Shown here: piece after piece, positions 7,932 to 15,740 of the stretch
Numbering within the stretch: the first letter of the stretch is position 1
Layout of the letters: each line of letters opens with the position of its first letter
Assembly (NCBI GenBank): GCA_026416585.1
Contig: JAOAEV010000057.1
Location: 1 to 33,479 of the forward strand
From: Chlorobiota bacterium
GTDB taxonomy: Bacteria; Bacteroidota; Ignavibacteria; Kapaibacteriales; NICIL-2
Reading direction: 5' to 3'
DNA length: 33,479 nucleotides
The notes under the pieces: generated by a model
Databases searched by the model: none
What the model was told of the DNA's origin: nothing
Seen by the model: the letters and a program-made list of their open reading frames with translations, nothing else
Position numbers and translations under genes: made by a program

Positions 7932-9716
7932 ATGACACCACTTCTTCGTGTCGAGCATCTTGTAACCGAGTTCCGCACTGAAGACCGCATCGTTCGTGCT
8001 GTCGATGATGTTTCATTTGTTATACCGCGTGGAAAAACAGTTGGTATTGTGGGCGAATCTGGATCGGGAAAATCTGTAACTGCTCTTTCGATTATGCGAT
8101 TGATACCGACACCGCCTGGTCGCATTGTGAGCGGTGCAGTGCTGTTTCGCGATGGTGACGGAACGGAGCAAGATCTGCTGTCGCTGTCAGAAGAACAAAT
8201 GCGCTATTATCGCGGCAATAGAATCGGGATGATTTTTCAAGAGCCAATGACGTCGCTCAACCCGGTGTTTCGCTGTGGTGACCAGGTTGCTGAAGCGCTA
8301 CGAATCCATGTAGGCATGGATACAGAGCAAGCACGCCAGCGCACGCTCGAACTATTCGAGGAAGTGCAGTTGCCACGCCCAGAGGTCATGCTCAACCAAT
8401 ATCCGCACCAGCTTTCCGGGGGTCAAAAGCAGCGGGTAATGATCGCCATGGCGATGGCATGTAATCCTGATCTACTTATTGCCGATGAGCCGACCACAGC
8501 CCTGGATGTGACAGTACAAGCGACAATACTTGACCTCATTAAGCGCCTGCAGCAAACGCACGGAATGAGTGTACTCTTTATCACGCACGATTTAGGCGTT
8601 GTTGCTGAAATAGCCGACGAGGTCGTGGTAATGTATCGCGGGCGCATTGTTGAGCAGGGAAGCGTTCTCGATGTATTTGCACGTCCGCAGCATCCGTACA
8701 CAAAAGGGCTGCTGGCGTGCCGTCCGCGATTGGATGTCCGCTTGCGCGTACTCCCGACAGTCCACGATTTTATGGAAGAACAGCCTGATGGTACGATTGC
8801 GGAGCGAATCAGCGGGGATGTCGAGATGATTATTCGGGAGCGCGCCGAAACCGACGCTGACCGTTCAGAGCGCCGCCGACGCATCGAGCAAAGCGATGTG
8901 CTCTTGGAAGTAGAAGATCTGGCGGTGCATTTTCCGATTCGTACAGGCTTGTTCAGTCGTGTGTCCGGGTGGGTTAAGGCTGTCGATGGCGTCAGCTTCA
9001 GCGTTCGCCGTGGGGAAACCCTTGGGTTGGTTGGTGAATCAGGCTGTGGAAAGACAACCACCGGTCGAGCCGTCTTGCGTTTGATTGAGCCGACTGCCGG
9101 ACGTGTTGTTTTTGACGGACACTCCGTGTTGTCGCTATCCAAATCGGAGCTGACATCGCTTCGACGACACATGCAAATCATTTTCCAGGATCCGTACTCA
9201 TCGCTCAATCCACGGTTAACCGTCGGTAGTGCGATGATGGAGGTACTCAAAGTGCATGGTCGGTTTTCCAGCGACAGCGAGCGACGCGAATACATCGAAG
9301 AATTGCTCGTCAAGGTTGGATTGGAGCCGCATCATTACCATAATTATCCACACGAATTCAGCGGCGGCCAGCGTCAGCGCATCTGTATTGCTCGGGCATT
9401 GGCACTGGAGCCGAAGTTGCTCATTTGTGATGAATCAGTCTCAGCGCTTGATGTCAGTGTCCAGGCACAAGTGCTCAACTTACTTGTGCGGCTCCGCGAC
9501 GAATTAGGGCTGACCTACATTTTCATCTCCCATGATCTGAGTGTGGTCAAATTCCTCAGCGACAGAATTGCAGTCATGCACGCTGGTAAAATCGTCGAAA
9601 TTGGCGATGCAGACGAGCTCTATCGCCATCCGCGAGAGGAATACACACGCAAACTCATTAGTGCAATTCCCACCCCGACTGTGGAGACAATTCGTCACCG
9701 CTACCAAGCTGCATAA
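7932..9716 (+). CDS. Tandem ABC ATPase, dipeptide/oligopeptide importer type (DppD-DppF fusion)
   Basis: A 594-residue protein with two complete nucleotide-binding domains, as in GsiA or YejF. Domain 1 (about 4-265) has Walker [10 protein letters not shown] (41-49), Q-loop [11 protein letters not shown], signature LSGGQKQRV and Walker [13 protein letters not shown], with an HPYTKGLL tail typical of DppD/OppD. Domain 2 (about 318-590) has Walker [10 protein letters not shown] (368-376), Q-loop [11 protein letters not shown], signature FSGGQRQRI, Walker [13 protein letters not shown] and an OppF-like ending. The second Walker B has DES rather than DEP, a common OppF variant. Such fusions energise import of peptides or nickel, but no permease or binding-protein gene is in the window. 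An AG-rich ribosome-binding sequence precedes ATG 7932, and 46 nt separate it from the VWA gene. Confidence 0.92.
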   Translation: MTPLLRVEHLVTEFRTEDRIVRAVDDVSFVIPRGKTVGIVGESGSGKSVTALSIMRLIPTPPGRIVSGAVLFRDGDGTEQDLLSLSEEQMRYYRGNRIGMIFQEPMTSLNPVFRCGDQVAEALRIHVGMDTEQARQRTLELFEEVQLPRPEVMLNQYPHQLSGGQKQRVMIAMAMACNPDLLIADEPTTALDVTVQATILDLIKRLQQTHGMSVLFITHDLGVVAEIADEVVVMYRGRIVEQGSVLDVFARPQHPYTKGLLACRPRLDVRLRVLPTVHDFMEEQPDGTIAERISGDVEMIIRERAETDADRSERRRRIEQSDVLLEVEDLAVHFPIRTGLFSRVSGWVKAVDGVSFSVRRGETLGLVGESGCGKTTTGRAVLRLIEPTAGRVVFDGHSVLSLSKSELTSLRRHMQIIFQDPYSSLNPRLTVGSAMMEVLKVHGRFSSDSERREYIEELLVKVGLEPHHYHNYPHEFSGGQRQRICIARALALEPKLLICDESVSALDVSVQAQVLNLLVRLRDELGLTYIFISHDLSVVKFLSDRIAVMHAGKIVEIGDADELYRHPREEYTRKLISAIPTPTVETIRHRYQAA

Positions 9717-9719
9717 GCG

Positions 9720-10511
9720 ATGATCGTTGTTGAACAGGTTCACAAAGCATTCGGTCCCAAGCAGGTGCTCCGCGGAGTTAGCTTGCAAATTCCAGAGGGG
9801 CAAACTACCTGCATTATTGGCAAATCCGGTTGCGGTAAAAGTGTGCTACTCAAAATTATTGTCGGTCTGCTGTTGCCGGATCAAGGAGCGGTGCGAATTG
9901 ATGGTGTTCCAATTAGTGAGCTTGGACGTGAGCAGTTGTACCAAGTCCGGCGACGTATTGGGTATGTGTTCCAGGGTGCTGCACTGTTCGATTCGCTGAC
10001 TGTGTGGGAAAATGTCGTTATCAGCTTGTACGAACATGGTGAGCGTCGCGTCGAGGTGCTTGACAGCGAAGTGCGTCGTGTCCTTGAAGCTGTCGGGCTC
10101 ATTCCTTCCGTTGAGCAGGTCGGGACAGCAGCCTACGAACGAGAATATGCGCTTCTGTGTGCCAGAAAGCCTTCAGATCTGTCGGGTGGTATGCGAAAGC
10201 GTGTCGGGGTAGCGCGTGCCTTGGTTGGGAGCCCAGAATACATTCTCTACGATGAACCGTCAACTGGTCTTGACCCAGTCACCTCGGAACAGATTGATCA
10301 CCTCATCAGAGATTTACAGCAGCGGTTGGGAGTAACAAGCGTTGTGATCACACACGATATGTTTTCAGTGTTCAATGTCGCTGATCGCGTTGTCATGCTC
10401 CATGATGGTGTTGTGTACTTCGAAGGCACCGTTGAGCAGCTTCGCGCATCGTCTGATCCTGTTGTGCAGGAGTTTATCGAACGATTTGTTGCACCGTATC
10501 AACAGGCGTAA
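9720..10511 (+). CDS. mlaF: MlaF-type ABC transporter ATPase
   Basis: A 263-residue ABC ATPase with Walker A GKSGCGKS (34-41), Q-loop VFQGAALFDSLTVWENV, signature LSGGMRKRVGVARAL (from about 154) and Walker B YILYDEPSTGLDPVTS. The LSGGM(R/K)RV signature and the LDPVTS extension after Walker B mark the MlaF/Ttg2A group, which powers phospholipid movement between the inner and outer membranes with MlaE permease and MCE-domain proteins such as MlaD. Neither partner is in this window. The gene starts 3 nt after the stop of the double-ABC gene and ends 1 nt before the adenosyltransferase start, so all three are probably cotranslated. The subgroup is clear, but its transporter partner cannot be shown. 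Confidence 0.85.
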   Translation: MIVVEQVHKAFGPKQVLRGVSLQIPEGQTTCIIGKSGCGKSVLLKIIVGLLLPDQGAVRIDGVPISELGREQLYQVRRRIGYVFQGAALFDSLTVWENVVISLYEHGERRVEVLDSEVRRVLEAVGLIPSVEQVGTAAYEREYALLCARKPSDLSGGMRKRVGVARALVGSPEYILYDEPSTGLDPVTSEQIDHLIRDLQQRLGVTSVVITHDMFSVFNVADRVVMLHDGVVYFEGTVEQLRASSDPVVQEFIERFVAPYQQA

Positions 10512-10512
10512 T

Positions 10513-11079
10513 ATGTCGCTGCGGATTTACACAAAAACCGGAGATCGCGGTACAACAGCTCTTTTTGGTGGAGGTCGCGTTCCCAAGTACGACGTGCGCA
10601 TCGAAACGTACGGTACTATTGATGAGCTCAATAGTACGATTGGTGTGGTGATCGCGCACGAACAGACGCCACAAGAGATTCGAATAGTGCTGATGGAGTT
10701 GAGCGCGTTCTTGCTTGTGCTTGGCAGTGATCTGGCGACTCCCGATCAACAGTCCTCACGTATGGTGGTGCCGCGAATCGAACCAAAACATGTGACATGG
10801 CTCGAGGAGTGGATTGATCGGTGGGATGAGAGTTTGCCGCCCTTGAAGAACTTTATCTTGCCTACCGGTAGCATGCCGAGTGCCCTACTGCATGTAGCAC
10901 GGACGATTTGCCGGCGTGCTGAACGTCGAGCTGTCGAGCTTGCAGAACGCGAACACATTGGCGAGGCGATCATTCCATTTCTCAATCGGTGCTCGGACTT
11001 TTTGTTCGTCGCCGCACGAAAAACGAATGCCTTGCTTGGCAGCGAGGATGTCCTGTGGCGTACACCACATGCTCAGTGA
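10513..11079 (+). CDS. PduO-type cob(I)alamin adenosyltransferase
   Basis: This 188-residue enzyme transfers the adenosyl group of ATP to cob(I)alamin, making coenzyme B12 in the cytoplasm. The N-terminal ATP-binding motif is TKTGDRGTTALFGGG (7-21), followed by IDELNSTIG. The conserved RTICRRAERR motif (about 130-139) and the late LNRCSDFLFVAAR segment complete the PduO/ATR signature. The start at ATG 10513 gives the standard MSLRIYTKTGD beginning; an in-frame extension to 10375 lies inside mlaF. Its presence implies use of a B12-dependent enzyme such as methylmalonyl-CoA mutase or class II ribonucleotide reductase, but none is seen here. The last codons overlap the convergent response-regulator gene by 7 nt. 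Confidence 0.93.
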   Translation: MSLRIYTKTGDRGTTALFGGGRVPKYDVRIETYGTIDELNSTIGVVIAHEQTPQEIRIVLMELSAFLLVLGSDLATPDQQSSRMVVPRIEPKHVTWLEEWIDRWDESLPPLKNFILPTGSMPSALLHVARTICRRAERRAVELAEREHIGEAIIPFLNRCSDFLFVAARKTNALLGSEDVLWRTPHAQ

Positions 11080-12449
11080 TCACGATACTGCTTGGGGGCG
11101 ATGCCGTATATGCTCATTTTCTGGTAGAGACTTTCACGGCTGATTTTCAGGGCCGCTGCTGCTTTAGTGACATTGCCTTTGTGAATTTTGAGCTGAGTCA
11201 CGATAGCTTCTTTTTCGGCTTGTGCCGCGGCGTCACGGAGTGTCGCCAGTGGTGACGGACCTGTCGAACGAGACGACGGAGGGCATTGAGTTACGCTCAC
11301 CACGTCAGCTTCTTTGATAAACTCGCAATCGACTGCGATGGCATAGCATCGGCGAACAGTGCTGATGAGTTCACGGACATTGCCCTGCCACTTGAGAGAG
11401 CGTAGAAGTTCGAGTGCTCCAGGTGTGAATGCTTTCTCGGGTTGGTGATTTTCGCGACAGAGTCGGCACAATTCGGATTGTGCGATTAGTGGGATATCTT
11501 CCGGACGTTCGCGCAGTGGCGGCAACATTACTTCCACGTCGCGCAGCCTGTAGAAAAGTTGCTCCCGAAAGCTACCATTTTCGACCATTCTTGCCAGATC
11601 GCGGTCGGTCGCTGTGACGAATCGGATATCAACCTCTTCGTACTCCGTTGAGCCAACACGACAGAATCTTTTTTGCTCAACGGGTATCAGAAGACAAGCT
11701 TGCAGGTCTGGTAGGAGCTCGCCAATTTCATCCAAAAACAACGTGCCACGATGTGCAGTTGCAAAGTAGCCGCGTCGGTCCTGCAGTGCGCCGGTGAATG
11801 CACCACGTACGTGTCCGAACATTTCGCTTTGGAACAGCTCCCGAGCAATGTTGGGGATATCCACATGCACAAACGGACCCTTATTACGGGTACTGGTCGT
11901 GTGGATTGCTTTCGCAACAAGCCCTTTGCCGGTGCCTGTTTCACCAGAGATGAGGATGTTTAGATTCGTACGAGCATAGCGGAGAATATCTTCGGCGACG
12001 GCGAGCATTCGTGGGCTCTGCGTGATGATACCGTGTGAGGAAAGAAATTTGATCAACTGTTGCTCGTTTCTCGACAGTTTGTTGTTGGCGTATGCTGCAA
12101 CCAGCTCTATGAGCCGATCAGTCGTCATCAACGATTTTTCATAGAAATTCTCTGCGCCCAGTTTAGTTGCTCGCACTGCAGTATCGAGCGATCCCTTCCC
12201 CGTTATCATGACGACTGGTAGCAAGGGGTAATGCTTTCGTGAGTACGCTAAAACGTCCATCCCTGACTGTTGCTCACCATTGAACTCGATATCGAGTAAC
12301 ACGAGGTTGAGCGTATCGTGGTGTGCATTAATTACAGCAGTTGCATCTTCGATCGTGTTAGCAAGAAGTACTCTCCACCCTTTCGCAGAGAGGCACTCCT
12401 TGACTGTTTCGCAATAGGGGATATGGTCATCAGCGATAAGAATTTTCAT
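11073..12449 (-). CDS. Sigma-54-dependent response regulator (NtrC family)
   Basis: A 458-residue activator in three parts. The receiver domain (1-120) has acidic residues D7/D8, phosphoacceptor D53, T83 and K105. The AAA+ domain (about 140-375) has Walker A GETGTGKG (169-176), the sigma-54-contacting GAFTGA loop (216-221) and Walker B GTLFLDEIGEL. The C-terminal Fis-type helix-turn-helix (about 425-450) contains NVTKAAAALKISRESLYQKM. It should activate sigma-54 promoters after phosphorylation by a histidine kinase; no kinase is nearby. The residue after the P-loop lysine is glycine where most relatives have glutamate. The start lies 20 nt inside the upstream lipoprotein gene, so the two are coupled, and the 3' end overlaps the convergent adenosyltransferase gene. 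Its targets are unknown. Confidence 0.93.
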   Translation of the reverse strand: MKILIADDHIPYCETVKECLSAKGWRVLLANTIEDATAVINAHHDTLNLVLLDIEFNGEQQSGMDVLAYSRKHYPLLPVVMITGKGSLDTAVRATKLGAENFYEKSLMTTDRLIELVAAYANNKLSRNEQQLIKFLSSHGIITQSPRMLAVAEDILRYARTNLNILISGETGTGKGLVAKAIHTTSTRNKGPFVHVDIPNIARELFQSEMFGHVRGAFTGALQDRRGYFATAHRGTLFLDEIGELLPDLQACLLIPVEQKRFCRVGSTEYEEVDIRFVTATDRDLARMVENGSFREQLFYRLRDVEVMLPPLRERPEDIPLIAQSELCRLCRENHQPEKAFTPGALELLRSLKWQGNVRELISTVRRCYAIAVDCEFIKEADVVSVTQCPPSSRSTGPSPLATLRDAAAQAEKEAIVTQLKIHKGNVTKAAAALKISRESLYQKMSIYGIAPKQYRDH

Positions 12450-12882
12450 CGTTACCGATTGAGTGGTTCAACCACCGAAAAATAGCACGAAAATGTCTGC
12501 TACCGTACGTTTCGTATCGCGCATCCCAGGTGGCACGCAGTGCCGCAGTCGGTGTGTTATACTCGACGTAGTGTGAAATAGGACCGATAACCGTATATGC
12601 TTGATTGTGGATAAATGCTGAGCGAAGTGCGTCAGCGATGCGGCAGTGTGTGTCCGCGTTGATCCTAACAGGAAGCGTATCGAGTGTTTCATCAGATGTT
12701 GCAGTGTATGCACGGCGATACCGCTGTACTGTTCCATCGGGGAATAGTTGATAGCCGGTTAGCAATCCGAGTGAGTCATTCCAAACGCCCCAACGGATCA
12801 CATGTCCCTGGGGAATTGTACAGGGAGGAGGTGTCGGTGCGCACGAACACAGAAAAACGGCAATGCTAAGCGTGCGCCACAC
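12430..12882 (-). CDS. Small putative lipoprotein, unknown function
   Basis: A product of about 150 residues starting, in my reading, at GTG 12882 (MWRTLSIAVFLCSCAP). The hydrophobic stretch ends in the lipobox-like LCSC, so it is probably exported and lipid-anchored. No domain was recognised in the remainder, which contains a WGVWNDSLGLLTGYQLFPDG segment. A frame extension to ATG 12930 would overlap gltX by 65 nt and put extra polar residues before the signal peptide, so the shorter form (17-nt overlap) is preferred. It lies between gltX and the sigma-54 regulator, overlapping both, and is presumably cotranscribed. A link to sensing for that regulator is conceivable but rests on position alone. 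Confidence 0.6.
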   Translation of the reverse strand: MWRTLSIAVFLCSCAPTPPPCTIPQGHVIRWGVWNDSLGLLTGYQLFPDGTVQRYRRAYTATSDETLDTLPVRINADTHCRIADALRSAFIHNQAYTVIGPISHYVEYNTPTAALRATWDARYETYGSRHFRAIFRWLNHSIGNDENSYR

Positions 12883-14338
12883 GTTCGGAGGTCCAGCGTA
12901 GGAATGTACGCAAGCGTCGAACGGTTTCATCTTTGCCCAGTAGTGCGATGGTGTCCATCATACCTGCACCAACTCGTCTGCCGGTTACTGCAAGACGCAG
13001 TAAGGTTCCAATGATTCGGAACGGAACGCCATGAGCCTGAGCCAGCGTGCTGATTCTGTTGTGGAGCGTTTCGGCATCCCACGGTTCCAGTGACTCGATG
13101 AGCTGCGTGCATTCTTCGATCAGCTGGGCAGCATCATCAGTCCAGACGCTCCGAAAGAAGTCGTCGTCGTACTCTGGTGGACTGAACATGTAGGGTGCGA
13201 AATCGATCAATTCAGGCAGTCGATGGATGCGCTCGTGGACAAGAACGATAACGCGTGCGATGTAGTCGTCCGAGACATTCCATCCACGTTCTTCCAGGAA
13301 GGGTCGTATGTGTGCCACTAAGCGTGGCAAATCGCGTACAACAAATTGCTTGAGATATTGTGCATTCATCCAGTCGAGCTTGGCGATATCAAAGACGGCT
13401 CCTGCTTTGTTGACGCGCTCAAGCGAAAATGCCTCGATCAGCTCGTCAAGCATGTAGAGTTCACGGTCGCCATCGGGATTCCAGCCAAGCAGTGCGATGA
13501 AGTTGACAAGTGCTTCGGGGAAGTAGCCTTTGGCAATGTAGTCGCGTACTGCAACGTCCCCGTGACGTTTACTCAATTTCGAGCGATCGGGATTGAGCAG
13601 TAACGGTAAATGAGCAAACAGTGGTGATTCCCACCCGAAGGCGTGATAGAGTAAGACGTGCTTCGGTGTTGATGGAAGCCATTCTTCACCCCGGATAACA
13701 TGCGTGATTCCCATCAAGTGGTCATCAACGACGTTAGCAAGGTGATAGGTCGGGAAGCCATCGCTTTTCAGGAGAATTTGGTCGTCAACGTCTTTGCACG
13801 GGACAACGATTGTTCCGCGAATGATATCGTCGAACTTTACCTCACCGTGTAACGGAACTTTCAGGCGTATTGTAGCTGGGGAGCCGGCTACAAGCAGGCG
13901 CTGCGTTTCTTCCTCACCGAGTGTGTACTGATTGCGCATCGAGCTTCGGTCGTAATGCGGGGCGATACCTGCGGCTTGCTGACGCTGACGCATGCGTTCG
14001 AGTTCTTCCGGTGTATCGAATGCATAATATGCCGTACCGCGCTCGACGAGTAATCGAGCATGATGACGATAAATGTCGGTGCGTTCACTTTGCGTATAGG
14101 GACCATAGTTGCCGCCATGAACAGGTGATTCGTCAGGTTCAATTCCTGCCCAGCGAAGCGAGGCAAGAATGTCTTCGACTGAACCTGGTACATACCGCGT
14201 TTGGTCAGTATCCTCAATGCGGAGAATGAAACGTCCGCTGTGGTGACGTGCAAAAAGGTAGTTGTACAGCGCGGTGCGCAGCCCTCCAATATGGAGAAAG
14301 CCAGTTGGTGAGGGAGCGAAACGGACCCGAACGCTCAT
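12866..14338 (-). CDS. gltX: Glutamyl-tRNA synthetase
   Basis: A 490-residue class I aminoacyl-tRNA synthetase that charges tRNA-Glu. The HIGH-type motif is in RFAPSPTGFLHIGGLRTAL (residues 6-24), the KMSKS-type loop is KLSKRHGDV (near residue 250), and the intervening GluRS segments RIEDTDQTR and HLANVVDDHLMGITHVIRGEEW are intact. The C-terminal helical anticodon-binding region (about 330-490) is present, so this is a full GluRS and not the shortened GluQ-RS that modifies queuosine. It lies 3 nt downstream of queD in the queF-queD-gltX order, and its 3' end overlaps the lipoprotein gene. No sign of damage. Confidence 0.97.
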   Translation of the reverse strand: MSVRVRFAPSPTGFLHIGGLRTALYNYLFARHHSGRFILRIEDTDQTRYVPGSVEDILASLRWAGIEPDESPVHGGNYGPYTQSERTDIYRHHARLLVERGTAYYAFDTPEELERMRQRQQAAGIAPHYDRSSMRNQYTLGEEETQRLLVAGSPATIRLKVPLHGEVKFDDIIRGTIVVPCKDVDDQILLKSDGFPTYHLANVVDDHLMGITHVIRGEEWLPSTPKHVLLYHAFGWESPLFAHLPLLLNPDRSKLSKRHGDVAVRDYIAKGYFPEALVNFIALLGWNPDGDRELYMLDELIEAFSLERVNKAGAVFDIAKLDWMNAQYLKQFVVRDLPRLVAHIRPFLEERGWNVSDDYIARVIVLVHERIHRLPELIDFAPYMFSPPEYDDDFFRSVWTDDAAQLIEECTQLIESLEPWDAETLHNRISTLAQAHGVPFRIIGTLLRLAVTGRRVGAGMMDTIALLGKDETVRRLRTFLRWTSERVAHA

Positions 14339-14341
14339 TGA

Positions 14342-14782
14342 TTAGTTGCGGTGTGGTGGTACAACGGTGCACTCGGCATAGGCGGTAGAAGTTTCATACA
14401 GCCGTACCCGAAGCAACTGAACGGTCGAGTAACGCGCCAGCTGTCCAGCAAGATGTTCGGCAATCCAGCGGCAAAGATTTTCGACTGTTGTTGTAAATGG
14501 AACAACCACGACTTTGAACTCCGGATTATCACGGAAAAATCGCTGCATGACTTCGTCTCCACTATCGCAGACGAATCCGTGATCGAGCATCGCAACGATC
14601 GGCTCGACAATGCGCGCAAGGTCGTAGAAATCCATCACCATCCCATTAGCATCAGGAATACCTTCGATCTCCACCCGCATCCGGTACGAGTGTCCGTGGA
14701 GATTGCGGCAGTGTCCACTATGGAAGGGCAACCGATGCCCCATTTCCCAGCGAAATTCTTTGGCGATAGCAACCGTGTTCAT
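14342..14782 (-). CDS. queD: 6-carboxytetrahydropterin synthase QueD
   Basis: A 146-residue member of the 6-pyruvoyl-tetrahydropterin synthase family. QueD converts dihydroneopterin triphosphate to 6-carboxytetrahydropterin, an early step in making the 7-deazaguanine precursor of queuosine. Zinc ligands H16, H29 and H31 and catalytic C25 fall in GHRLPFHSGHCRNLHGHSY, the family signature, with a later VMDFYDL and LDHGF motif and a late glutamate in RLYETSTAYAE. I chose ATG 14782 because it overlaps the queF stop by one base; an upstream in-frame start at 14845 would lie within queF. Neighbouring queF supports queuosine synthesis rather than biopterin. Confidence 0.93.
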   Translation of the reverse strand: MNTVAIAKEFRWEMGHRLPFHSGHCRNLHGHSYRMRVEIEGIPDANGMVMDFYDLARIVEPIVAMLDHGFVCDSGDEVMQRFFRDNPEFKVVVVPFTTTVENLCRWIAEHLAGQLARYSTVQLLRVRLYETSTAYAECTVVPPHRN

Positions 14783-15141
14783 CAGGACTGAGAGTGTTTG
14801 TACGTCGCTTCGATGGTGGAATGAATACCACCGCGGGTGCGCCACTCGGTGATGATGGTCATTTCTTCAGGATCGCATGCAGCAACCAGGTCGTCGAGGA
14901 TTTTATTGGTAACCGCTTCGTAAAAGATGCCTTCGTTCCGATAGCGGAGAAAATAGTACTTGAGCGATTTTAGCTCCAGGCACAACTGGCGTGGAACATA
15001 CCGAATCGTAACGGTACCAAAATCCGGTAATCCCGTTTTGGGACACACCGATGTAAACTCAGGATTGATGTGGGTGATGACATACCGCCGCTCAGGAGCA
15101 GGATTGGGAAATGTCTCAATTGCAACAGGTGTGCTCATCAT
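14782..15141 (-). CDS. queF: NADPH-dependent preQ0 reductase QueF (type I)
   Basis: QueF reduces the nitrile of 7-cyano-7-deazaguanine (preQ0) to the amine preQ1, the last free-base step before insertion into tRNA. The 119-residue length fits the unimodular type I enzyme. Catalytic cysteine and aspartate lie in FTSVCPKTGLPDFG (about C33 and D40), and the QueF motif ELKSLKYYFLRYRNEGIFYE follows. Three start codons are stacked (GTG 15144, ATG 15141, ATG 15138), so the exact start is uncertain; no Shine-Dalgarno sequence decides it. A TAATTTTG promoter box on the same strand lies about 30 nt upstream. It heads the queF-queD-gltX set. Confidence 0.94.
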   Translation of the reverse strand: MMSTPVAIETFPNPAPERRYVITHINPEFTSVCPKTGLPDFGTVTIRYVPRQLCLELKSLKYYFLRYRNEGIFYEAVTNKILDDLVAACDPEEMTIITEWRTRGGIHSTIEATYKHSQS

Positions 15142-15152
15142 CACTGGGTGAT

Positions 15153-15170
15153 ATTACGTAATCACGGTGA
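15153..15170. promoter_or_regulatory. Adjacent dyads in the queF-rpsF gap
   Basis: ATTACGTAAT (15153-15162) is a perfect 10-bp palindrome, and TCACGGTGA (15162-15170) is a 4+1+4 inverted repeat that shares its last base. They lie between the queF start and its candidate promoter box, where an operator or short leader structure could act. No known regulator site was recognised. Confidence 0.3.
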
Positions 15171-15178
15171 CAAAATTA
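15171..15178 (-). promoter_or_regulatory. Candidate -7 promoter box (TAATTTTG) for queF-queD-gltX
   Basis: On the minus strand this reads TAATTTTG, an exact match to the Bacteroidota -7 consensus TAnnTTTG, about 30 nt before the queF start. It follows TGCG, much as the lolD copy follows TGCGG. No convincing -33 box was found. Confidence 0.45.
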
Positions 15179-15186
15179 CGCAGGGC

Positions 15187-15199
15187 TCAGCACTGCTGA
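15187..15199. promoter_or_regulatory. Perfect 6+1+6 inverted repeat in the queF-rpsF gap
   Basis: TCAGCACTGCTGA is a perfect dyad with one central base, lying just upstream of both divergent candidate -7 boxes (15171-15178 on minus, 15225-15232 on plus). This is a reasonable operator position, but no regulator is known for it. Confidence 0.35.
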
Positions 15200-15224
15200 T
15201 AGGCACTCTAAGTATGTTCTTCCG

Positions 15225-15232
15225 TATTTTTG
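15225..15232 (+). promoter_or_regulatory. Candidate -7 promoter box (TATTTTTG) for rpsF-rplI
   Basis: TATTTTTG matches TAnnTTTG exactly on the plus strand. A start of transcription near 15239 would leave a leader of about 70 nt before rpsF. No clear -33 box is visible. Confidence 0.4.
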
Positions 15233-15243
15233 TGCTCCATTCT

Positions 15244-15268
15244 GCCGGCGCTGCTCTGCGGTGTCGGC
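15244..15268 (+). promoter_or_regulatory. Possible hairpin in the rpsF leader
   Basis: GCCG (15244-15247) pairs with CGGC (15265-15268), and CGC (15249-15251) pairs with GCG (15258-15260) around a TGCTCT loop, leaving an asymmetric internal loop of G opposite GTGT. In many bacteria the S6:S18 complex represses its own message through a leader hairpin, so this position is suggestive. I cannot confirm that it fits the known motif. Confidence 0.3.
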
Positions 15269-15309
15269 TAGTCGAACGATATGTTCTACTATCCACAGGA
15301 ATTGCTGAT

Positions 15310-15717
15310 ATGAGCAACCGTCGGTTGTACGAGACGGTTTATATCGTCAACGCCACGCTCGAGGACGCTGAGATCGAGGAGGCAATCAACCGTATTAACG
15401 AGTACATTGTTCACCACGGTGGAACAATTCAGGAAGTCAATCGCTGGGGGCGTCGGCGTTTGGCATACCCGATTAAAAAGCGGTATAATGGTTACTATGT
15501 CCATTGTACCTTCGAGGCATCTCCCAGTTCGATTCCAATCATCGAACGTTATTTAGTTCTCGACGACAGTGTCTTGCGCCATTTGACTGTCCAGCTCCCG
15601 CAACGACTCATCGAGTATCGTGCGCAGCGTGCAGTAAATAGTACGCAGCAGGCGCCAGCCCCTGTTGCTGAGCCAACAGCGGTGCCAACTGAACAAGAAA
15701 ACGCTGAGCAGAATTAA
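15310..15717 (+). CDS. rpsF: 30S ribosomal protein S6
   Basis: S6 sits on the platform of the 30S subunit and binds 16S rRNA together with S18. The 135-residue protein starts RRLYETVYIVNATLED and has the S6 hallmark WGRRRLAYPIKKRYNGYYV (about residues 44-62) and ERYLVLDDSVLRHLTVQL. The final ~30 residues form a low-complexity Ala/Pro/Glu/Gln tail, as in many S6 proteins. ATG 15310 follows CACAGGA by about 9 nt; an in-frame extension upstream to 15070 would pass through queF and is not conserved. Normally rpsR, often with ssb, lies between rpsF and rplI; here only 23 nt separate the two. Confidence 0.97.
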   Translation: MSNRRLYETVYIVNATLEDAEIEEAINRINEYIVHHGGTIQEVNRWGRRRLAYPIKKRYNGYYVHCTFEASPSSIPIIERYLVLDDSVLRHLTVQLPQRLIEYRAQRAVNSTQQAPAPVAEPTAVPTEQENAEQN

Positions 15718-15725
15718 CGCAACAA

Positions 15726-15737
15726 TGAACGGGTTCA
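15726..15737 (+). promoter_or_regulatory. Inverted repeat just upstream of the rplI start
   Basis: TGAACGGGTTCA (TGAAC-GG-GTTCA) ends 3 nt before the rplI ATG and fills about half of the 23-nt spacer. There is no purine-rich Shine-Dalgarno sequence here. The repeat could fold over the initiation region or be chance. Confidence 0.25.
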
Positions 15738-15740
15738 CCA

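Noticed and set aside
8423-9313. 296-codon open frame antisense to the double-ABC gene
   Set aside because: It is a shadow of a conserved ABC gene with low-complexity Ser/Arg/Thr composition and no recognisable domain.
15070-15309. Upstream extension of rpsF
   Set aside because: It passes through the queF start and the divergent promoter gap; S6 homologues start at the segment from 15310.
15145-15309. preQ1 riboswitch upstream of queF
   Set aside because: No preQ1-type pseudoknot or A-rich tail with the conserved core was found on the minus strand.
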